Translations under genes and position numbers: made by a program
The notes under the pieces: model-generated
What the model was told of the DNA's origin: nothing
The model's database searches: none
Seen by the model: the letters and a program-made list of their open reading frames with translations, nothing else
From: Sporodiniella umbellata
Lineage: Eukaryota; Mucoromycota; Mucoromycetes; Mucorales; Rhizopodaceae
NCBI GenBank assembly: GCA_025677835.1
Contig: JAIXMR010000003.1
Span: 248,001 to 312,000 of the forward strand
DNA length: 64,000 nt
Direction of reading: 5' to 3'
Part shown: one piece after another, positions 58,078 to 64,000 of the stretch
How positions within the stretch are numbered: the stretch's first letter is position 1
How the letters are laid out: every line of letters begins with the position of its first letter

Positions 58078-59187
58078 ATGACTAACGCACCAACTTTAAC
58101 CTCGGTTGGAAGCTTGATAATAGATGACATATACTATGAAGATGGTAGAAAAGTATATAATGTACTTGGTGGTGCTGGAGTTTTTGCAATTTATGGTGAA
58201 ATTTAAAAGGGGCATCTACAAATGTGCTAGGAACTCATCCAAAAGATAGGAATGAGGGTATGGGAAAACCCGCCTCAGTCTCAAAAAATTGGATATATTG
58301 TGCAAAAAGGGTTTGATCACCCTAAGGATCTGGATGAGCAACTGGATCAGCTAAATGTAAGCTTGATATCTAAGCAGCATTCTGACAAGCATACAACTCA
58401 TGGTATCAATCGGTTTGGGGCAAACGATCACCGTGATTTCGAATATAAGTACCCAATTATTCGAACAACAACGAATGACTACCCTGACAGCTGGGTCCAT
58501 TCAATGAAAATGGTTCATATCATATCAATAGCTGAAAGAGCAATGGACGTAGTGAATGAGTGGAGGCAGCGAGACCCAACCAGCCAAACTCAGTTTATAT
58601 GGGAGCCCTTACCTTGGGCATGTTTACCAGAAGTAAAAGGCACCTATTACTTATCAATAGATTAACTTTTTTGTTAGAACTTTAGCAAAATTTGCGAAGC
58701 AGCTCAACAAATAGACATTATCTCACCAAACCATGAAGAAATAGCAGATATGCTTGGCTTCGAATTTGAAGAGCTGCTTTCAAAAAATAATGAGGACTTT
58801 AAACAGACAGTGGAGTTTTGTAGTGAAGAGTTTTTTAAAGCCATTGACAAGTCTTCTGTAACCCTAGTTATACGTGCTAGTAAATATGGCGCTTTTATAA
58901 ATACAAGGGATATTAAACAGTGGGTACCAGCTTATTGGAACTGGAAAACTGAACAAGACCGTGTAGTAGATGTGACTGGGGCAGGGAATGCTTTTTGCGG
59001 AGGCTATGCTGCAGGCTGGGTTAAGACACAAAAAGATCCAGTGTTATCTGCATTATATGGTACAGTGTCTGCAAGCTATGTTGTTGAGCAAATAGGTGTT
59101 CCTCATTTGTTCAAACACGAACAATGGAATCAAGGGCCTAACCCATCTGACAGATTGGAGCTGTTGATAAAAAAAGGGAGAAAATAA
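58078..59187 (+). CDS. PfkB-family protein, Mak32-like
   Basis: Exons 58078-58195, 58250-58632 and 58678-59187 give 336 residues. The N-terminus SVGSLIIDDIYYEDGRKV with VLGGAGVFAIYGG is the ribokinase-fold start; IIRTTTNDYPDSW and TQFIWEPLPWACLPE lie in the middle; IISPNHEEIADMLG is the usual NxxE region. The second PfkB signature reads VVDVTGAGNAFCGGYAAGW. In classical PfkB sugar kinases this is GAGD, with Asp as catalytic base; here it is Asn, as I recall for the fungal Mak32 group. Yeast Mak32 is needed for stability of L-A virus particles and has no proven substrate. The enzyme may therefore not be an ordinary kinase. Confidence 0.85.
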
Positions 59188-59433
59188 CCAACATGCATAC
59201 AAACATATACATATGCAAAAGCCTATCAAGTTAATCAGAAATAAAGGAAACAAAATTAGCTCTACTTTTTGTAAAACAGGAAAAGACCAAATATTGCTTG
59301 TGTTGATAGCACGTTTAAAAAAGAGCTCTGGGAATCCCTTGGCACACTAAAGATAGCTAAACGTATTTTATTACTTTTCAAAGATGTTACAGTACAAGTA
59401 TATGAACTAAAGTTGGTGTGGTTGTGAGGCGCT

Positions 59434-62287
59434 TTACTTTTTGGTTTCTCTGGACTTAATGACTGTACGACATAGTGGACTAAAATAGAGTTTAGTACAG
59501 TTCTGATGTTCTTGTTTATATCTATATACCATTTAGTGATAATAGCAGCACATTGGCTACCAATATCTCCATGCTTACACGGTTGCAAAATCACATTGGA
59601 AGGCTCCGAAAAACAAATGGTACATTGGTCTTTAGAAACAGCGTCTTCATTGTCTGAATCAACGTCACCTTGAAGCGCCTCATCGTCAGATGAGTCTGAA
59701 AAGCTGAGCTGGCCGCCAGGGATTTCATCAGCACCGTAGCGGGGACGAAGAGGTTGCTTGTTAGTGGGGCCAAAGTACTTTCCATGTGATACTTTTCCTC
59801 GCTTCTCGGCCCAATGTATAACCCTCTTTTTGTAGTAGTCGTCAAGCTCTCCTGCCTGATTAATACCCCAATAGGCATATGTAATCGGAGGTCTATACAT
59901 CCATGGCTCATCGCCAAAATTGACTCGTACTTGTTGACTAGTGGTTAAGCTTATAGCGGGATATAGCCCTAAACCCTTTTTAGCCAACGCATCTGTTTGC
60001 GAAGTGGATTGAGAGCGTTTAACGCAACGCTGGTCGTAAGCCAAAGAATTACAATTGATTGTTGATCGTGATCTTGAGACCTTGTTGTCTTTTATAGGCT
60101 TGTCATTTGCAGCACCATTAGAGGTATTTGTTGTATTTGAAGATCCAGTATGAGAAACCGATCTAGGCTGATCGTTTTCAGAATTGAGAGGCGTGACATT
60201 ATCTGATCTTGCAATTTCAGCAGCCCTTTCCATCTCAGCGATTCTTGCCAACCTAGCAGCTTCAGCGACTCTAGCAGCCTCGACAACTCTAGCAGCCTCA
60301 ACTCTAGCAGCCTCAGCTCTAGCAGGTTCATTAGCTCTAGCAATTGCAGCCTCTCTAGCTCTTGCTCGAGCCTCAGCATCGGTAGCCAACGAGTTCGGCG
60401 GATGAACTTCTCTAGGGGGAGGAGCTCTTCGTGCAGGTCTAGGTGTAGATCTTGGATTAGGCCGTCCAAGAAGAGGTTTTCTTCGTTCGGTTTTGCGATT
60501 TTTCTTGGGACTTTCAAATTCCACGGTCATACCAACATCTTTGCCGTTGATATAGAAAGTACAGGAGCCATTATCTAAGTCCAAAAGAGATCCAACTACA
60601 TCGCCAACCGAACATCTGACTCTGCGATTAGTGTTAGGATGGACACAAACTCCATCTGCCCAGACTGCGCAGCGATAAGTGTCAAAAGCAAATCCATTCT
60701 ACAAGGATAGTTTTTAAAAAGATGTTTAAAGTGGTTACAAAAAAAAAAAGAAAAAAAGAACTTACACAGTCATCACCTACTCCGTAACCTTCATCTGGTG
60801 AAAATCGGCAACGACTAGTAGCCCAACCGACTTGAATAATTCCATGGCTCATCAGCTGTACTTCATAGAACCACTTTCCACCAGTGACACAAGCAGTGGC
60901 TCGAGTTGATTCAAAGTGAATTCGGTCATTACGTATCTTTTTTTTTTTGTAAAAAAAAAAAAACAGTTGGGATGACAATGTTTCAAAATGGTTCTTTTTG
61001 GTTTACCTCTAGTCCATTATTAGTAAATTTTAAACCGGCTGTTGCATCGTAGGGGTTCATAATAACCCTGTTGCGAGCAAGATTCCACACAGAGACCATC
61101 TGTAAATTAAAAAAAAGTGAGAGGTGTTTTTATATACGGACAAAATACCTTAGATTCATCTCTAAAAGCATGATCTAAAGCCCATTGGCAACACATCTTT
61201 AACTGAGTATACTTTGCCCATTCTTCTCTCATAGGTCCGGGTGGAGGGGAGAACAAGAGACAAAAAGGCCGATTCTCACCAAAAGTAAGCAAATGAATAC
61301 GCGCAATAGCTTCTTCGCTTTCGTATATTAAAGCTATCAGCTGCTCACGTGTAGTGTATCCTCGATTTTCGCATAACTCCTCGAATTTGGCTTTACATTG
61401 AGCTAAATTACAAGTATCAGGTAAAGCATATATATATATATTAATGTTACCTGTAATGGAAAACTTCTCGATGGCCAATAGCGCATGTACTCGAACCAGT
61501 AGCTCCTCTTGACGGTCGATCAACGAGTCGTATAAGAGCGATCCAACCTCATCTTTCCAAACATAGTTGCACAGCTCGCCAGCGTGTCTGTCTGCAACAA
61601 AACTCCAAATTATAGCAGCGTTTATTTTTGTTCTGATTCGATGTGGCCTCAAGGATGGCGTTACATAAGACGCTGCAATTAAAGGATCTAGAATTAGCTT
61701 CCGAATCACTTCTTTCTTAGCTGCTTCTCGGTAAGGTTTAGCTAAAACAGACACCATGCGTTGTAAGCGTCCAGGCTTATTATTCAGTTTATTCAGAATA
61801 GCATCAGATGCCTTTGATAACGTCTCTCGGCTAGGTAAAGCTGAGCGTTCTATAACATGGCTTACAAAAGCCATAGCCACAGGATTGTCATTATCAAGAT
61901 GACGAGTGAGAGCCCCCAAGAAAGCAAGATAACCTTGCGCTATAAATTTCGATGTTTTAGAAAGCAGGTAAAGAAAAGGCTATTTCGGCATTTAACAATT
62001 TTCAATTTGTTACCTCCATGTGTGAGGCCAAATAGTGTCTCAAGCTGAGCAACCATTTGCCTTTCGCGTTGATAAAAACCTTCTCTACCATCTGTACCAT
62101 CTACAGACTGTCCGTTTTCGTCAAGTTTCCCCATAGCAATATGATGCTGTGCTACTGTCATTAGATTTTTCCATGTTTTCTCAACTAGTTTTTCGGTTTT
62201 CTCAGTCTGTGTACGTTCAGAATTTCTTGCAGGCTCTCTAGAGACAGTAAGTGTAATACCAGTCTCAGCTGCATTACTTTCAGACAT
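59434..62287 (-). CDS. SPRY-RING protein (RSPRY1/RNF123-like)
   Basis: Exons 62287-62014, 61939-61451, 61402-61149, 61099-61007, 60936-60766, 60698-59530 and 59479-59434 give 831 residues. An armadillo-like helical N-terminal half precedes a SPRY domain (TGGKWFYEVQLMSHGIIQVG, SPDEGYGVGDDCNGFAFD, GSLLDLDNGSCTFYINGKD). The SPRY fold is interrupted by a long Arg/Ala-rich insert (repeats of EAARV, residues about 555-600) before it resumes with GLGLYPAISLTTSQQVRVNF. A final RING reads CTICFSEPSNVILQPCKHGD then GSQCAAIITK, completed by CPLCR from the last small exon. The position expected to be Cys in HGxxCxxC is Gly. Relatives are E3 ubiquitin ligases. Substrate unknown. Confidence 0.82.
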
Positions 62288-62563
62288 TTAATATCGAAGT
62301 TCAGTAAATAAAAGAAAAGGTAAAAGAAATATTCAAGTTTAGGGAATTAAAGAAGTAAAAAAGATAATCGCAACAACTGATACTTCATCATTGTCTTGTT
62401 TTTGTAAAGAAAAACCCAAGTAGTAGTAATAGCAATAACAACGATAAAAGTTCCGAGAACAATACAAGGGCACATCATAAATATAGCCTAATCACGCGAT
62501 ACTTTTCTTTCACTATGATGTGCAGTAATAAGCAACAGCGAAGCGAAATTTAATTCCCGATTA

Positions 62564-63308
62564 CTATGCAAGTTTTATTGTATCGTTTTCTAGTGTCAAT
62601 TTAAAGTGCTTGTCAAACGCTTTCTTTAAGCTCTCAGACTTTTTATAGTTAGGGTGCTTCTCAATCAGCTCTATGGTCTTTTTTCGAATGTCGCGTAAAC
62701 ACATGGATTTCTATTAAGAATGTATTAGTTTTTCTTTTTCTGCTTCTTTTCTTGACAGCAACATACTCCATCTTTTAATAAATGCTTCACAGCAAGTTCT
62801 AGATTTTTGTTTTCGTCTTTTCCGAGCTCAGTAGGACTCCATTCAGTCAATTCAGTATTCTTCTTTGCTTTTTTCTTAGGCTCGATCTCCTCTACTTCTT
62901 TCTTTCTCTTCAGTTGATCTACAATTGAAATAGGCTTAGCCTGCTCAATCTTTTCTTGCTTCTTTTCTTGTTTTTGAACATTATTTGTGTTCTATGTAAA
63001 CCCGTATTAGTAAAGAACTTGAAGAACTTGTTATGATGATCTTCTATCTTACCTTATTCTTGTGAATATGTTTTTGGAATTTTTGTTCTTCTGTTATACA
63101 AGATTTGTGGGCATCCCATGAACGACCTTGGAAAGTAGTGGAGCAGTCAATACAAGTAAAGGTAGAATAGCAACGATGAGAAGGCAATTTTGGCTTCTTA
63201 ACGATATCTCCACAACCGTCACACTGAAAGCTGTTTGATTGTAAAATCCAATTAAAGTATTTAGCATGCACATTATGCAGAAGTTAGATTTCAGTTTTAC
63301 CTAACCAT
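62564..63308 (-). CDS. LYAR-type nucleolar C2HC zinc-finger protein
   Basis: Four exons: an 8-base first coding exon (63308-63301), then 63230-63053, 62991-62767 and 62710-62564, giving 185 residues. The joined N-terminus MVSFQCDGCGDIVKKPKLPS is the first LYAR finger, followed by HRCYSTFTCIDCSTTFQGRS and WDAHKSCITEEQKFQ, the second. A long Lys/Glu-rich region with nuclear signals (KRKKEVEE, PKKKAKK) and a C-terminal helical domain (LRDIRKKTIELIEKHPNYKK) complete the protein. LYAR proteins bind pre-ribosomes and rDNA and assist rRNA processing. Length is shorter than animal LYAR but usual for fungi. The tiny first exon has a GTAAAA donor and needs transcript confirmation. Confidence 0.83.
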
Positions 63309-63422
63309 GATCACTTAAAAAAAAAAAAAAAGAAATACAAAAGTTGCTATCTCAGCCACATACATAAACACTTATTTGCCCTGAACTTTTGAAAGACCGA
63401 CTACCTTTTATTTTACACAATC

Positions 63423-64000
63423 TTAATCCTTTTCAGCAGGAGTTTCTGCGCTAGAGGGGGTATCGGTGGATGATTGACTAGCAGCCATTTGCCAAGCAGG
63501 AATGCCTGCACGAGAACCGCTTGATCCAAGCGTAGCGGCAATACGAGGAGGTAATCCTTCTATAGGTGAGGCGGGTGTAGTAGGTGTGTTTGAGTCAGAA
63601 GTAGGAGGACGTCTATTGATTAAAAGGGATTTGAGAGACTTCATTTCGTTTTGAAGATCAGTCAACACCGAGTTTTGTGCTTCTTTATTACGCTCCAATG
63701 CCTAAATGAAACAATTCTTCACTCAGTTTTTGAAAGACTACACTATTTTTGTTTCGGCTTTTACCTTTGGCACTAGCTCTTTCAATGCGTCTATGTCGTT
63801 CTTTACGTTCGTGAATTCTTTATCTCTCTTGGAATCTGCCTCCTCAATATCTTTTAAAATAGACTCAAGGCCATTTAGCGAGTCATCTATTTTTTTAGAC
63901 TGTGAAGAGACAGTTGTAAGTGCCGTGTTGGTTTGGTCCTTAATCTCTTTCAAAGAGTCCTCGACTAAAGTAGCAGCTGTTAGCACCAAACGTGAAAGAC
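63423..64000 (-). CDS. PEX14: Peroxisomal docking protein PEX14, C-terminal part
   Basis: Partial gene running off the right edge; exons here are 64000-63765 and 63701-63423 (stop). The visible part is the coiled coil (IDDSLNGLESILKDIEEADS, then ERNKEAQNSVLTDLQNEMKS) and the tail SLKSLLINRRPP with a Pro/Ser/Thr-rich stretch and GIPAWQMA. The LQNEMKSLKSLLxNRR and IPAWQ elements are characteristic of fungal Pex14 C-termini. The PEX5-binding N-domain and membrane segment would lie outside the window. PEX14 docks cargo-loaded PEX5 at the peroxisome membrane. No link in expression with PEX22 at the other end of the window is implied. Confidence 0.8.

Noticed and set aside
60092..60517. Leu-rich frame in the second reading frame of the SPRY-RING gene
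   Set aside because: It is the shifted reading of the EAARV repeat; the main frame continues on both sides with SPRY motifs.
1..64000. CRISPR arrays, bacterial operons, phage genes
   Set aside because: Intron-rich eukaryotic genes throughout; the only direct repeat array is the minisatellite, which has no spacer variety.

Overview
The window is nuclear DNA from a filamentous fungus, most likely an early-diverging one of the Mucoromycota/Mucorales type. Reasons: an alpha-aminoadipate reductase (LYS2, fungal lysine synthesis), spliceosomal introns of mostly 45-120 bases in nearly every gene, very AT-rich spacers full of A/T homopolymers, and a gene set that includes a C9orf72-like protein, a WNK kinase, a HYPK-like protein and a PEX22, a mix uncommon in Dikarya. 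This assignment is inference; no rRNA, tRNA or mitochondrial marker was seen.

Layout. 1-5600: 3' part of a C9orf72-like gene (-), a tiny two-exon hypothetical gene (-) and PEX22 (-). 5609-10859: an AidB-type acyl-CoA dehydrogenase (-) and an NPR/HAL-type protein kinase (-). 10860-16500: gene-poor, with two broken coding-like patches and one acidic hypothetical protein. 16523-26557: proteasome ATPase RPT6 (+), an insulysin-type M16 peptidase (+), chaperonin subunit CCT6 (+) and, convergent, a PQ-loop vacuolar transporter (-). 26558-29106: gene-poor with decayed coding traces and a GC-richer island. 29107-33033: an MFS sugar porter (-) and a WHI3-like two-RRM protein (-). 34562-35005: a small hypothetical gene (+). 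35371-37571: an apparent DNA element with inverted ends of about 118 bp around a 23-copy minisatellite. 37621-46660: SEC20 (-), divergent RLI1/ABCE1 (+), an HD-domain nucleotidase (+), a WNK kinase with a C-terminal SAM-like domain (+) and HYPK (+). 46913-52617: a PXA-PX sorting nexin (-) and a two-finger C2H2 factor (+). 52862-64000: LYS2 (-), a Mak32-like PfkB protein (+), a SPRY-RING protein (-), a LYAR-like nucleolar zinc-finger protein (-) and the 3' end of PEX14 (-).

Most genes are unrelated housekeeping loci, as expected for a fungal chromosome arm. Thematic links are limited: PEX22 and PEX14 both serve peroxisomal matrix import; RPT6, CCT6, HYPK and RLI1 serve protein synthesis and turnover; SEC20, the sorting nexin, the PQ-loop carrier and the C9orf72-like protein serve endomembranes. 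Exon joins below were worked out by hand from GT-AG sites and frame continuity, so individual boundaries may be a few bases off.

The most unusual items are the C9orf72-like gene, the inverted-repeat element with its minisatellite, the WNK-SAM architecture, the RING with a missing zinc ligand, and introns whose 3' splice site follows a poly(A) tract rather than a pyrimidine tract. Several gene-poor stretches hold stop-interrupted, ATG-less reading frames that look like dead genes or old transposons; these are the least certain calls.
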